64,000 nucleotides of DNA from Rhyacophila brunnea (GCA_022495005.1 JAGYXB010000157.1:248001-312000); one strand, 5' to 3'; shown: positions 11,805 to 24,026, numbered from the stretch's first letter. The notes: a model not told the origin generated them from the sequence alone. A program made the numbers and translations.

Positions 11805-11875
11805 GTTCCCATTATTTCTTAGTTCCCTGGTAGAATTGTACAAATTCTTCTTAGCGAGTTAAATAGACCTTATTA

Positions 11876-12371
11876 CAACGTTTTTATTAGCTCGTATTCT
11901 TATTTGTCCGGTGGTTGTTTGTACAGTACAAATCTTGCAATCGATTTTGAACTAACTTCCCGACTAGCTCGACGTTTTAAACTTTTATAATATATCAGAA
12001 CACGATGCCAATGCATTCTTTTAATACTTTTAGCCATCTTTAAGCACAATTGAATTCATTTTTAGTTAATTCTGTTTTGTATGAAAAGTTATTTCGGAAG
12101 AAATCCGTAATCCAATCCACTATTATAGGTTGTTAGGGGGTGGTCCTAGCAACTAAATTAATAATATGTACGTGCGTTACTATGGAAATAAAAATGACAT
12201 TTCAGTATTTTATATTTGTTTGTTTGTTGCAAAATAGCAAAAAAATGATTTGTTGACAATTGCCTTATTGGTCCGAAATTATTAATACATAGAATTGTCA
12301 AGTTTATATGATTCAACAGAAAATTAAAAAACGCGGTATATAAAAAGTTTATTTTATCTTGTAATTATTTT
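11876..12371 (-). repeat. Dispersed repeat R2, copy 1
   Basis: About 490 bp, the reverse complement of the copies at 44391-44880, 53197-53690 and 59096-59590. Landmarks in R2 orientation: start AATAATTACAAGATAAA, a CCACCCCCT block followed by GCAACC, GTGGATTGGATTACGG, end GAATACGAGCTAA. No terminal inverted repeats, no poly(A) and no open frame. Class unassigned. Confidence 0.72.
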
Positions 12372-12450
12372 TATCATCCTTTGTATATCTATACAATACA
12401 GGGATGCCAAGTTCAAACCGGTCTGTGATATTGTTGGAATTTTTTGAATT

Positions 12451-12694
12451 CTCTATCCACTATTATTGGTTGTTAGGGGGTGGTCCTAGCAACTAAATTA
12501 ATAATAATATATACGTGCGTTACTATGGAAATCAAAATGAAATGTCAAAATGACATTTCAGTATTCTATATTTGTTTATTTGTTTTTTATTTACTTCATA
12601 TCAAGTACAAGTTTGAGCATATTGAGCATAATAATTCAACAGAATATTTAAAAACGTTGTATATAAAAAGTTCTTTTTATCTTGTAATTATTTT
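12451..12694 (-). repeat. Dispersed repeat R2, partial copy
   Basis: Half-length copy in the same orientation as the adjacent full copy, separated from it by ~80 bp of the older sequence that also hosts the 6.2 kb MULE. It keeps the GTGGATTGGATT-adjacent block and the AATTACAAGATAA end and diverges in between. The 90-codon frame over it is an artefact. Confidence 0.65.
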
Positions 12695-13332
12695 AGGAAT
12701 TTACATCTATCTAGAATCTAGATTAATGTATGTTAAGTATATTGAAAACTGAAGCGGTTTAGTTATGATGGTCACGATTATAATGGACTACTGGAAAAAT
12801 AAATTATAATTATTACCTTACGTAAATTAAAACAATAGATTTTATTTTCAAACTAACTTCAATTAAAATCACGTAATACATTAAACGAATTATTGCGATT
12901 AGGCATAACATTGAAATGGCTTCTTACAGTTAAACTTCGTTTAATTTTTTCGTTTTTTAAACTTACGTAAACGTCTGGCTCCACGAAATATGAAAGTTAA
13001 TTGAATGGAAGCGCCTACATTCAAAATTGTCAGTTGAAATAAAATAACAGGAAGAAACTCATTAAATATCAATGCACGAAATATATCATTGTGTAAAATA
13101 TTTGAGAAAGTTTTTGCGTTTTATGTAAGTCTTTAAAAATTATAAATTGTATAATAATTAATATTTTTTTTGCACTTCTTTTCGTCTGCTTAAAGTTTTT
13201 ATCAAACTTTTACTCAGGTTTTTTGTTTCAATTTGGACCGGAGGTGTAGTGTCGTTTCTGGTAAATGTTATTTTTTTATATATTTTAGTATTAAGTTGGA
13301 GTTATATTGAATAGTGATGCATCACGCAAATA
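12695..13332. other. AT-rich stretch, nothing recognised
   Basis: No long frame and no match to the repeat families in this window. Confidence 0.45.
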
Positions 13333-13718
13333 TGTGAAGCGCCTAGTTTCAAAAGCCGCTAACACGGTTTTTGAAAATTTTTGAGTTAGATATGTATTTA
13401 GATGGATATTTTTGATACCTATATGGTGGCCAAAATTAAGCTTTCAAAAACGCCAGAAACCGTCAATACGTATGGTCAAAAATTAGGGTAAATTTTAAAA
13501 CCCGCTAAAATAGTTGGGTTTGCTTTTCAAATATCCTAACATGGAAAGCCAAAATACTCTTTAGAATGTAATGAATTAAAAAATAAATACACAAAGTTCA
13601 CAGATTTAATAGATATGATTTTTCTCATTTTTCTCAAAACTACCTAGAGTCGTTTTTCTCAGTTTTCTCAGAACTACCTAAATTCGTAATAGGGGCTTTT
13701 AAAACTAGGCGCTTCATG
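13333..13718. mobile_element. MITE with probable TA duplication
   Basis: Inverted ends TGTGAAGCGCCTAGTTTCAA and the complement of CATGAAGCGCCTAGTTTTAA, followed inwards by AAAGCC. TA dinucleotides flank both ends (13331-13332, 13719-13720). 386 bp without coding capacity; probably a Tc1/mariner-type non-autonomous element. Confidence 0.62.
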
Positions 13719-13997
13719 TATATAGCTTATAAAAAAGTCGCGGAATAATCCTGAATGTAGAGTTGATATAAACATATTATTATCAATTTAAAAATTACGG
13801 CAATCATAAGGATGTTTCAAATAATCATTTTTGTTGTATTAAATTTAAGCTTACTTTTTACAGTCACTTAAAAAAAATTAGTAATGATTGTGTATAGAGC
13901 TTTTTAAGTAATGATTCTGAAATTATAATCAAGTTTTGGACATGTTTATAAAATAAAATCCATTTAATTTAATTTATTCATAAATAAACCAACTATC

Positions 13998-14180
13998 TAA
14001 ACCCATACTTTTTTTGACCATATCTGATCATAAGATGATTATTATATGAGCCTCCACAGGGTGCAGTCTTAATGAAATTTTGTATTTTTACGAGAAATTA
14101 GGCGCCATCGGGGTTTGGCAAATACTCGTTATGTTTTTCAATATGTGATTGGAGTTTGACAATGGACCTAAAAAGTGAAC
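13998..14180. repeat. Two SINE-D fragments in opposite orientation
   Basis: 14005-14100 is the 3' half of SINE-D on the minus strand (GACCATATCTGATC next to a CATATAAT-type stretch and GAGGCTC). 14105-14180 is the middle of SINE-D on the plus strand (TTTGGCAAATACTCGTTATG, then TTTTTCAATATGTG). Neither carries an intact tRNA-like head. Confidence 0.5.
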
Positions 14181-14184
14181 ACAT

Positions 14185-15765
14185 GGATAACATCTAATCA
14201 TTTACAATTCATGGTAAATAATAGCAGTCTTATTTTATATTATCTCACAATTTAGATTTATAAATTACAATTTGAGGTAAACTGAAAAATACACCATTAA
14301 GATAAAGGCCTTATATTATGTTATTTGGTATACAGAATAGAAAAAAACCCATTTTCAAAAATGCAAATGAATGAAAAAAAAAAACAACATAATGTTTTGA
14401 ATTTTCATTTGGGAGAAAAAATCATAATGTTGGTTTTTATAGTACGACTCTTTACTTCTGAACTATGGATTTTTAGTCAGTGTCATAATATTTCTTATAA
14501 AAGCATTTATATGAATAATAACATTATAATACAAAAAATTTATTTAATTTGATAGAATCATGTTTTCGAAAGCCTAAATAATGAATCATTTCTTTTAAAG
14601 AAGAAGTTTTCAAATAAAATTATATATTGTAGTATTCAGTAAAGTTATTGTTTTTTTAATTTGTCGTCGGTAGGCGACACACAAGATTTCTCAGAAATAA
14701 ATATCAAAGAATTTGAATTGAATTAATGTTGACTTAATAATTTATTATGATTCAGATTCCTATAACGCTTATAATAATTGATTATGAGTTTAATAGAACC
14801 TATTTTTTTCAATTTATAATAATAATATGTAGTACCCAATAACAACCTATTAGATAAATAAATATTTCAGATGATTATCATCACTAAAAAAATCGATAAT
14901 TCGTCAAACAATAATTTATTTTTTAGAATTTTTTCAAGCTCGTATGTTACTTCTGCTCCTAAACGATTTTTCAATGCTCAGAGGAGGTATGGTTTTCAAT
15001 TTAACGGTATAATATGCATTTGTCAATTGCCTCCATGGTAAGCCATGAGGTTTTCTAGATTCTAACTAATTACCCGTGTCAGGCGTTTCAGGGAACAATA
15101 TAACATAATATTATACTCTCTACAGCAAAGACAATTTCAGAAACAGAATACAAAGTATTTTGTTCTTAAAATTGTAATTTCTATTATTATTTTCTCTTCT
15201 GAAATTAATTATTATTTTTTATTTTTATTGACTTGCTTAATTGCTACCAGTTCTTATTAAATTCAAATGTCATGCATCATGCTGAATTTATTATTTATTT
15301 TAATTACAACGTTTTTATAAAGAAGTAAATAAAAAAATGTTTTTTAAGAACGTTTTGAATTCAGATCACAGACTGCTATGACATTTAAATATAATGTTAC
15401 TGTATGCAGAGTCAAAAAACGGGTTAAAACATTTTTGTTTTAAGTTAAGATACAAGATTTTAAGAATGCATCATTCTCTATTGAAAATTTAATATAAATT
15501 TCAAACACAATTTTTTCTTAATAAAGACAACGCATTGAGACATTGTATCAAATATACCTGGTCAGAAAAATTTAAATTTCCAACAGGACAATGTGCCAAA
15601 TATTCACAGATAGATTTTTTTTTTCAATAGTCAAAATAATTCTTTATTTCTTGTTATAAAATTTTTAATTATTTTTAAAGTGATATTTATGATTCAAATA
15701 CCTACATGTGAATAATTCACATATCCATTTTCAAAAGTAAAAGCACAGTCTGCAAAACACGGGGG
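14185..15765. other. AT-rich stretch, nothing recognised
   Basis: Long AT-rich sequence. The 75-codon frame at 14325-14552 is lysine/isoleucine-rich low-complexity translation without motifs. No repeats of this window's families were found. Confidence 0.45.
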
Positions 15766-15990
15766 AAGCTACCAAGTCATTTGTCACCATCTTTGTGGTC
15801 TTCCCGGGTGTCGCGGGTAGAGCTACAATGTCTTCCTTCCATTTCATCCCTCGGGGGTTGACAGCGGCTCACAGTTGGGGTGAGTCCCAGAAATTTGTGC
15901 AGAAATGCACAAAGTAGTTGTCTCTCATAAGGGTGCGAGTATATTTTATTCACCTCGCATCGAGGACTGCGGGAAACTGAGGTGATCTGT
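15766..15990. other. GC-rich island of unknown nature
   Basis: About 225 bp near 50% G+C, in contrast to its surroundings (GTCTTCCCGGGTGTCGCGGG, CCTCGGGGGTTGACAGCGGC). No open frame of useful length on either strand and no second copy in the window. It could be a retrotransposon UTR fragment or conserved non-coding sequence. Confidence 0.4.
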
Positions 15991-16207
15991 AATGATAAAA
16001 AATGATTTACTCTGTTGTTTTCGACATTTCGGCGAAAGATAAAAACGAGCCATTTACTGCAAGATTTATTGGTTTTTTTCTGATATTTTTGAAAATACTA
16101 CGTACATAGTTCATAAAAAATACTATTTGGTACGGCTTTGGTTGGCATATAAATTATTAATTACATATACATTTCTCTAAATATAAATTTAACAATGCGA
16201 AACCCAT

Positions 16208-16612
16208 AAATTCTAAGTTCGAGGAGAGAGTTTATTTATGATTACAAGAATACAATAATACAATACTAAATATGCAGCGTGAGGTTATAACCGCTCATAC
16301 GGATGTACCAGTGAGATCGATGTGATTAAGAGATTGATTATATTAATGAACTGAAAGATTTTATTCGAGTGGAGTAATGGTTAACGACGCCGAGAGAAGG
16401 ACTCGTGACGATAGTAATGCATCTCGTGACGGACTTGATGAGTGAGTCAAGATTCATGGATCATCCTTCCAATTTACACAAATTAATGCAGTTCATATAA
16501 TACAAGAGATATTGTCGCAATTAACAAATTATAACAGACCATGCTGATCTAGTTATGATTGAGGAAATGCTGACAATCATTATTGCTTTATTGTTTTGTT
16601 TTAATATAAAAA
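16208..16612 (+). repeat. Dispersed repeat R4, copy 1
   Basis: About 400 bp matching 57390-57765 (plus) and 21080-21436 (minus). Landmarks: GCGTGAGGTTATAACCGC, CGATGTGATTAAGAGATTG, GATGAGTGAGT, TACAAGAGATATTG and a TATTGTTTTGTTTT end. No inverted repeats or tRNA boxes. A solo LTR is possible, but the termini do not show clear TG...CA ends. Confidence 0.68.
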
Positions 16613-16614
16613 CT

Positions 16615-19579
16615 ACATACATATGCATTTTATGAGTAGATGCAGGGTATGTTTATTCTTTAGATGCTTCACCAACTAGTAAATGAATGATTAGAAACTG
16701 TAAAATGCAAAACTTTACATACTTACATTATTATATAGTATAAAAATATATTACCATTTTTTGGTCTTATAATCATAATATTTTTAATATAAATTGCTTT
16801 AAACTTAACCGAAAGGGGCCATATTTTAAATCAAATATATATTGAAAAAACTTTAGCTAGGACTATATTATCTGTAGGCAAAATTCAAAGCGAGCTATCT
16901 CTTACAAATTGTGAAAACGAGTTAACTATGCCAAATTAATCATAATAGAAATTATATTCATTATTAAACTTTATATATAAGTTCCCAAACAAAAATTTCC
17001 AAAAATAAAACCCTTTAGCTCCCTTGCAGCTCCTGAAAAGTGTTGATTTGAGAAATTTCGCTTTTTTCTTTTCGCACACAGATAATATAAATTATTCATC
17101 TCATTTTGCCACACCCTATTTGCCACACCAACCACCACAAAATCATCTGTAGCTGTATCGTTTCCAACTCAGGATAATTGAACAGTTGGGAGTTGCATTC
17201 ATACCAATCACAGAGGTTCTTAAGTTACGAAATGCTGTGTTTTACTCTAGGTACTATATTTTCCGTTGATCTTTCTTTAGATAATACGTTGAAGAATTTT
17301 GTACCTTCCTTTGTCTTCTGATAATGTGATACAAATACTTTTATGAATTCAATACTATTATTTTACATCCCATTTGACAAAATAACGAAAAAATTCGTCA
17401 ACCTGGCCATTATTTGGATACGTACATACATACAGCCATATTATATTGTAGGCTTCAACTCTCCGTGATAAATTATTACATAAGCGAAAAAAAATATTTC
17501 CAATAAAACTACATAATCACCGTTTTAGTGTATTTATTAAAAAATCAAATAAACATTTAAAATAGTTATTCTCTATTACAAAAAGCATCATTAACAAAAA
17601 TACTTCTCACTTCCAGGAAAAGTAAAACTTTTGTGAGTTGGCGCTTTTACCATGAATTTTTCATGCGAAAGTTGCGAGTAGGTAATCCGAGCTTTCGCAA
17701 CAAGAAGAATCTGCAAAAGCTGTTGAGAAATGCACCGCCAAATAGAGGGCGATGTAATATTAGTGGCTTCACTTTGCGGTTTCATCCCTTGTACTTTTTG
17801 AGGAGGCGCTCTTCGACCCTCGACTGTTAGCTCTAAGTGACTAAATCAGAGGACACGTGTATAATGACTGTGGACCTAATGGATGACCTTAGTTATTAAG
17901 GAGAAGAAACAACGTAGTCATAATGGGACTACAAAATCCTTTTACGTTATTTTTATTGAGTTTTTTTATGAAGTGAAGTCCAGTGAAGTGCAAAGATTGC
18001 AGAATTTGGCCTTTTTCACCATAATAGATTTTTTTATTGTGATTATGCATTTGGTTTTTTTTAACTAGTTTTTTTAGTTTTTAGACAAATTTCACTTTTC
18101 TTTTGCACCTAGAATTTACGATGCCATTACATTTAAATAATCACCGGCTTATAATATTATTGCCATATATTTTATTAATATTGTGTCTAGCTTACTGGAA
18201 AGACGCAAACTCCATATATATATATTAGATATGATTGATTTTAGATAAAATTATGAACTTCACTTGAAAAATAAAGTATTCAAATAATAATAAATTGTGC
18301 TAGAATATAAATAATGATAATAAATAGTGATTAGTTTAATATTTTTAATTTAGATCATTTAATAATATGTATAATTATGCTATTATAAACATAATTATAG
18401 TATATTATTTCATTAGATTACAAATCATTTTACAACTTAAGTACCTAACCTTAATTTTACCAAGTCTTAGTATGTTTTATATTAATGTTTAATATCTAAA
18501 AAACATTAATACTCTATTTTTTCAATAAAAAACTCCAAAGAAAACCGTTAATTTTAATTTAAAAGCAGTAAATTTTGAATTAATGAAGTATTATAAACAC
18601 ATAATTTAACCCTTACGACGGCTGCAAACAAAAATTTACCTTTGTGCAAAACCACCCTCTAATTCAGATGTTACCAATATTAAATATATTAATAATAATA
18701 TAATGTAATATTTCACTATTATTTGTGTTCATCGTGAACGTTATTTATTTTTAAAATTTATTAAATTTATTTCATGGACAATAATTATATATAGGTACTT
18801 AAATAAACTAATAAAAACGACATGCTTAACATTAAGAACACATACATATTTTTTTATATTTGAAAAATTCTAGTAAAAATCTTGGACCGAGTAGAATTCG
18901 ATACCGGCAGAGTGCCTTAGCAATTGGATTATCAACTCAAGTATTATTAATATTATATAAATCTGAGATATTTCAAATGCTATAAATAATAGCAACAGCC
19001 CTTTGTTATTTTTAAATAAACGAAAATTTCAATATTAATTTTGATTCATAGATGTCATTAGTAAATAATTCCTGTATAAGTTTCTTTTCATTTATAATAT
19101 TATAATATTATATATCATAATATTAGTATACCTTAAAGAAATGAATCTAGGAATTCTGCACAACTAATATTGCTAGCTATTCAGAAATAATGAATTTTAA
19201 AGTCTTGCCCATTCCCGGTATAATTTAAAAGGTCACATCTTATTTTCACTATGCCATCTTATACCTACGCCAATAAAAGCGTAAAGACATTATGGATGGT
19301 GAAGAGAAACAATGTATAGAACTAATCACGATCTATCCGTATATATACCTATCTAAAGATAAGTCCAAGCCAACATTGAACTAAGTGCATGATGGAACGA
19401 TAAACCATAAGATATTGTAGGATGTGAGGTAAGGGTGATGTTCAGTGTAGGCAAGTTACATTGCTCCATCGTCGTGGAAGACGACCCACTCAAATAGTAT
19501 GTAGAGTGCATCCCGCAGCGTGTGGTTACTGTGGATAGCTGTATATTGTGTGGTTGCGATCGCATTGTAATTTTTGTCG
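16615..19579. other. AT-rich stretch with a mixed-composition patch
   Basis: 17590-17830 is more GC-rich and is open on both strands for about 65 codons, but without recognisable motifs. 18885-18935 has a weak tRNA-like segment on the minus strand. 19353-19565 is another small mixed-composition patch just before a SINE-D copy. None of these can be called a gene. Confidence 0.4.
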
Positions 19580-19795
19580 GCTTATAATTTCATGGGTCCC
19601 AGGTACAAATCATGGGTCTGGTAAATACACATATGCTTTTTCAATTTGTGTTTGGAGTCAACGTATGGACGTAATAGGTTGAAGAAGTGGCTCAGATCAA
19701 TTTCTCTTTTATTAAAAATCTCCACTCTATGGAGGCCCATATTATTATGATCTTTTTAGAATCGAACATGATCAAAGAAGAAGAAGAGAAATTAT
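19580..19795 (+). repeat. SINE family D, 5'-truncated copy
   Basis: Starts in the B-box region (CCCAGGTACAAATCATGGGT) and continues through TTTTTCAATTTGTGTTTGGA, CTCCACTCTATGGAGGCCCA and the tail AATCGAACATGATC plus AAAGAAGAAGAAGAG. The same order occurs at 41756-41980 and, reversed, at 42325-42560 and 49978-50222. The 61- and 111-codon frames here are translations of the repeat. Confidence 0.7.
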
Positions 19796-19799
19796 TATA

Positions 19800-21075
19800 C
19801 AAAATATTAACAAGTAAGTACAAACATTTGTTGGAATCTAAAACATGTCCTCGTCTGCAAACTTTCATATAACAATTTAAAAATATGACTTGAACAGTCA
19901 TCGTATAACATTGTAAATTGTAAGGTATAATGGTAAAAATAAAATAATATCCACAAACACGACAACATCTATTATTTATCAGTTCATTTTCACATATCGA
20001 TCCATGGTGAATGCTTTGTATTTGCATAAAAAATACTTAAGACAATTTCTCCTATGATAGTATTAATGAATTTTTATTTATTTCATGTAGGTTTCTAATA
20101 GGCATAACTTGTTTTCAATGCCCTGATCTAAGGTTTAAAATAATATCAAGACTTTCCTTGCGTGTAAAAGTCTCTTATACAAGCCATGGTGTGAATTTTT
20201 CGAACCATTACCTCGCACAGGTGTGAAATATGTCAGAACAATAAATTTATGGGCCGCCAATTGACAAACGTCCGGTCTGACGTTCGTAAAAACGCAACGT
20301 TCATATTTTGCTGTCGGGTTTAAATTTAAAAAAAACGTTATTAAAATATGACGGAAAATTTATGAAGGATTTTTTTTTGATAACGCGTGGAAAGGTGAAT
20401 AAATTTTAATAAAACGTTCAAAATAATGTGTTGCATTGTTTTAATAAAACGTAAATAAAACACATTATTTTAATCGCTAGATTCGAGCGACTCTTGAAAG
20501 ATAAGTAAAAGGTACTGACATTAATTATTATCGAATAAGTTGCACATTTTTAATTTCTTAAGTCCGATCAATTACACCGGAACTTATATTATAACGTAAC
20601 ATATTAGTTTTGATCATGACCATTCGAAGTAGTTACTATAAAGAATACTATTGTATCGACCATACTACTTACTCAGCATTATACTGCCCTTCTAAGGAAG
20701 GAGGCAGTAACTGACTATCATACACTTTCGAGATAAATGACATAATGTGTTTTTTCTCAAACTTTAGTACTGTGAATTAATAAAAAACGGTGGTAATTTT
20801 TATTATTAGGATGTTAAAATACAAATAAAGTATTAATAAATAAGCAGTAACTGCAATGAATGGGTGCAATTACTGCCTTTTTGCTAAACAAATGTATTAT
20901 TTTAGAAGATGTCATTTTTTTCACTAAGGATTTTAACGGTATTTTACTGATAATACTGATTTTAAAGTGAACAGAATATATAGCTTTCAAAATTACCTAA
21001 CGGATGGCATTCATAACTCAATTTTACAAATTTTTCGAGTTTTTATGGGTCACACACTTAAATATGTATTTTTTG
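19800..21075. other. AT-rich stretch, nothing firm
   Basis: No gene. Around 20395-20480 there is a local imperfect inverted repeat built on AATAATGTG and AAACACATTATTT. At 20685 and 20850 related GCAGTAACTG segments occur about 160 bp apart and may bound another decayed element. Confidence 0.4.
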
Positions 21076-21079
21076 TTGT

Positions 21080-21436
21080 CAAAACGAAACAATGGAGCGA
21101 AAATGATCGTCAGTATTTCCTCAACCATAAATAGGTCAGTAGGGTCTGTTTTGATTTGTTAATTGCAACAATATCTCTTGTAATATATGGACTGCATTAG
21201 TATAAATAATAAGAAGGACAATTCATAAATCCTCACTCACTCATCGAATCCATCACGCGACGCACTACTATCGTCACGAGTCCGTCACTCAACGTAGTCA
21301 ACCGTCATGTCCAGTCTCTCAGTTCATTAATATAATCAATCTCTCGATTACATCGATCTCACCAGTACATCCGTACCCGCAATTATAACCTCACGCTGTC
21401 ATCTTTATTATGGTATTTATTCTTTAAACGAACTTC
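21080..21436 (-). repeat. Dispersed repeat R4, copy 2
   Basis: Reverse complement of the R4 copies at 16.2 and 57.4 kb. It retains CAATATCTCTTGTAATATAT, ACTCACTCATCGAATCCATC and TATAACCTCACGCTGTC. It lies about 4.5 kb from copy 1 in the opposite orientation, so the two are not the direct long terminal repeats of one element. Confidence 0.68.
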
Positions 21437-21660
21437 TCTTCTCCACAATATCTACTAAATATATATAATAAACTATATAATAAACTATTAAATCACAAAT
21501 TGTATATTCATATCATCGTCATACATAGATCCATAAAACACATTGATTCAAATCTGTCATCGTGTAGGTATAACATTGCTTATCGCTCTTTTACAGTAAA
21601 AAAAATTGAATAACGTGCATAAAACCACTTTGCTGATTGTTTAACAACTACATTTCAATT

Positions 21661-22490
21661 TAAAGGCTATACTTCAGTTGAGGCATGGTCTAAAAAGATC
21701 GTGGCTAGGCGATGCGTGGATTGCGGGTCGCGGGTGCAAATGACGCATGCCGAACGAAATATAATTTGTCATATAAATCCAACATGCGTCCATTTAATGT
21801 TCTGTTTATTATTTCGAACGAGCGGAGCTGTTTGCCAGGGTCCGTCCTCACACGGGCCCAATTGTTCATGGAGATCTGGTAGCAACCGAGGCCAACTTTG
21901 CGGCATTTGAGAAATTTGCAGCGTCGTATGGGGAGTGGGATAGTCCCGACTCTTCTGTAGACTCATCCATTTCAATTCGTGACACTCAGTATGCGGGTAC
22001 ACAAAGCGCCTAACGTCAGCGGACAGCAGAGCCAGTCCAAAAAATAAACAATTTCTCTCTTAACTTTCTTCTTTAAGCACTACGGTGCATGGTTGCAGCA
22101 TCAGTCCCGTGCGGCTCCGTCTCGGGACGGAATGAGCACTTAAAATCACTTCTTTCAGACACGTTTAAAGCGTCATAGAAAGCGGCCGTGCATATCCACG
22201 GTTGTGCATATATGACGGGTGGTGGTGGGCACTTTAACGTATGTTCTATTAGTAACAATAATAATATATTCATTGGCATGTTTTCTTTTTCAAGTAAATG
22301 GGTAACGTTTTTAGTCATCTTTACACGATTTAAGAATTAATACCCCCGTCACCATGACGAAACAAATCTACGTATTCACACCTCGACGTTCGATTTCCGA
22401 ATATCAGCGAGTTCAAAATTTCGTCGCGCCTATAAATAGTTGAAAATTATTTGCCGTTTCACTGAAGTATCGTCTTAATATCAATGAAAG
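21661..22490 (+). repeat. Dispersed repeat R3, copy 2, split by a LINE
   Basis: 21661-21812 and 22239-22490 together match the continuous copy at 1812-2235 (left part GAGGCATGGTCTAAAAAGAT; right part TATATTCATTGGCATGTTTT and TCATCTTTACACGATTTAAG). The intervening 21813-22238 is a LINE 3' end. A short duplication of the target (ATGTTCT at 21798 and 22241) fits target-primed insertion. Confidence 0.72.
21816..22013 (+). pseudogene. Non-LTR retrotransposon polymerase C-terminus, 5'-truncated
   Basis: A 65-residue open frame ending at TAA 22011-22013. It contains ERAELFARV, VATEANFAAFEKFAASYGEW and ISIRDTQYAG, and is about 80% identical to the frame at 48700-49002, which additionally preserves the upstream HQDVEHILWVFP segment. 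In insect LINEs this segment follows the C-terminal CCHC-like knuckle of the reverse-transcriptase protein. The insertion begins inside the coding region, the usual 5' truncation, so no catalytic domain remains. A ~225 bp 3' UTR follows to 22238, shared with the 48.7 kb copy and ending ACTTTAAC. Confidence 0.65.
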
Positions 22491-23211
22491 CCTTCGATTG
22501 ATTCTCTCATATTAAAAAAAAAACACAATCAGAGATATCACTCATTAATAATCGACTATTATATTATTTAACTCCATAAGCTCCCGAAATGTTGCAGCCG
22601 TCTGTCAAAAAATCATATTAAATAGAATTACGAATTAATTAGAGTAGTTAATCGTTCTAATTACTAAAAGTAAAATGTGCGGGAAACATCGTGAAAAATA
22701 TTCGATTATATATTATTTTGTTATTCAGGGGTGAAGTTGTTATACCTATATAACAAAAAAAATCAATATAATAGGTAAATATTTTTCTTAGAAAAAAAAC
22801 TAAATAGATGATAAGGGTAATTTTGGCCCATGTTGGGTCAGGGATGATGGTATAAATATCGTTTAACTAGAGCTAGAGTTTTTTTACCTAACCATCATCA
22901 TTGGTTACAATAATAAAATAAACTGTATCAAATTATTAATACAAAAAATATCCACTTGAATTTTAATCCATCCTAATTATTACATCAAATTCATTTAAAT
23001 TATAAACAACTAAATGAAAACGAGATAAATAATGATACAGAAAGTTTTTGCGTAAGTAATTTGTATATTTAATATATCACGTTTTCATAATTAAAAGATT
23101 ATAAAACCTTTTACGTTATGTTTATTAAAAACTGACCCGAGCACTGTTATGCTTCTCTTTTTTAGTATCTCGCATTTTTAAAAGTATTTGTTAGACAATT
23201 TAAGCCTAATA
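22491..23211. other. AT-rich stretch, nothing recognised
   Basis: No frame, repeat match or motif of note. Confidence 0.4.
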
Positions 23212-23219
23212 ATATAGAC

Positions 23220-24018
23220 CAGGGTTTACCAAACTATGTTCCGTCGAACCTGAACAGGTGTTCCGTGACCATTGGGAAGGTTTTATATACTGCAACACAT
23301 TTAATGATCTTCTACTAAATAGAAGTAAAATAAGTAAAACTAAAATAATTAAAGAATCTACTTCATATTGAAAGGCGAGTGATGATCAATCTCCACTGAT
23401 GTTTATAACGGCAAGTATCTAGATAGGTCATGGCTCCCACAAGGGGGGGGCGGCGTGAGAGATCGTCTAGCAGGTGAGATAAACACACAACACAAACATG
23501 CACTAATAATTAAAAAAATGTCGCCCGCGGCGCTTTTTCACTTCAACCATACTAACATTTAATAGTTAGTGGTTTTGCCATACTTACAGTTTTTGATTAT
23601 AGTCGATATTTGACATGTTCACAATTGTGCATATCAACATAAAAGTGGGTGTATTAAAAATACAAAAAATCGCTAAAAATACCCTTAATTTTACCTCGAA
23701 CACCATTTGGAATATGCAACTGTAGATCGTCACATTGCCTTTAACCTTAACGATAAGTAGGGAGCCGCTTCGGGATGTGGGGGCCATGATCTAGGTACAG
23801 GCGGAGGACCATCTTTTCTTACACCGTTCGCATGAAAAATATGCGGTATATTGTATTTAACTGACCGACTGACAAGTCTTGTCAGCTTAACGACAGTTGC
23901 CAAAACTGGCAGAACGGTTAGCTGCGCTAATAAATAACCTACAAAATAAACTAAGTGTTCCGTTAAAATTTCCGGGTTTGCAAAGTGTTCCATTGCAGAA
24001 AAAGTTTGAAAAACCCTG
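23220..24018. mobile_element. Non-autonomous hAT element
   Basis: 799 bp with ends CAGGGTTTACCAAACT and AGTTTGAAAAACCCTG, the classic CAGGGTTT..CAAAC hAT pattern. An exact 8-bp duplication ATATAGAC flanks it (23212-23219 and 24019-24026). Internal inverted similarity continues with TGTTCCGT-type and GGTCATGGC(T/C)CCCACA segments. The 122- and 67-codon minus-strand frames show no hAT transposase motifs. It interrupts a LINE remnant. Confidence 0.85.
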
Positions 24019-24026
24019 ATATAGAC

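Noticed and set aside
19692..20027. 111-codon minus-strand frame
   Set aside because: Antisense to a SINE-D copy over its first part; lysine/isoleucine-rich and without motifs.
16208..21436. R4 copies as the two LTRs of one retrotransposon
   Set aside because: They are in opposite orientation and enclose no gag-pol remnants.
21701..21910. 69-codon plus-strand frame
   Set aside because: Runs across the R3/LINE junction in a frame different from the LINE polymerase frame.
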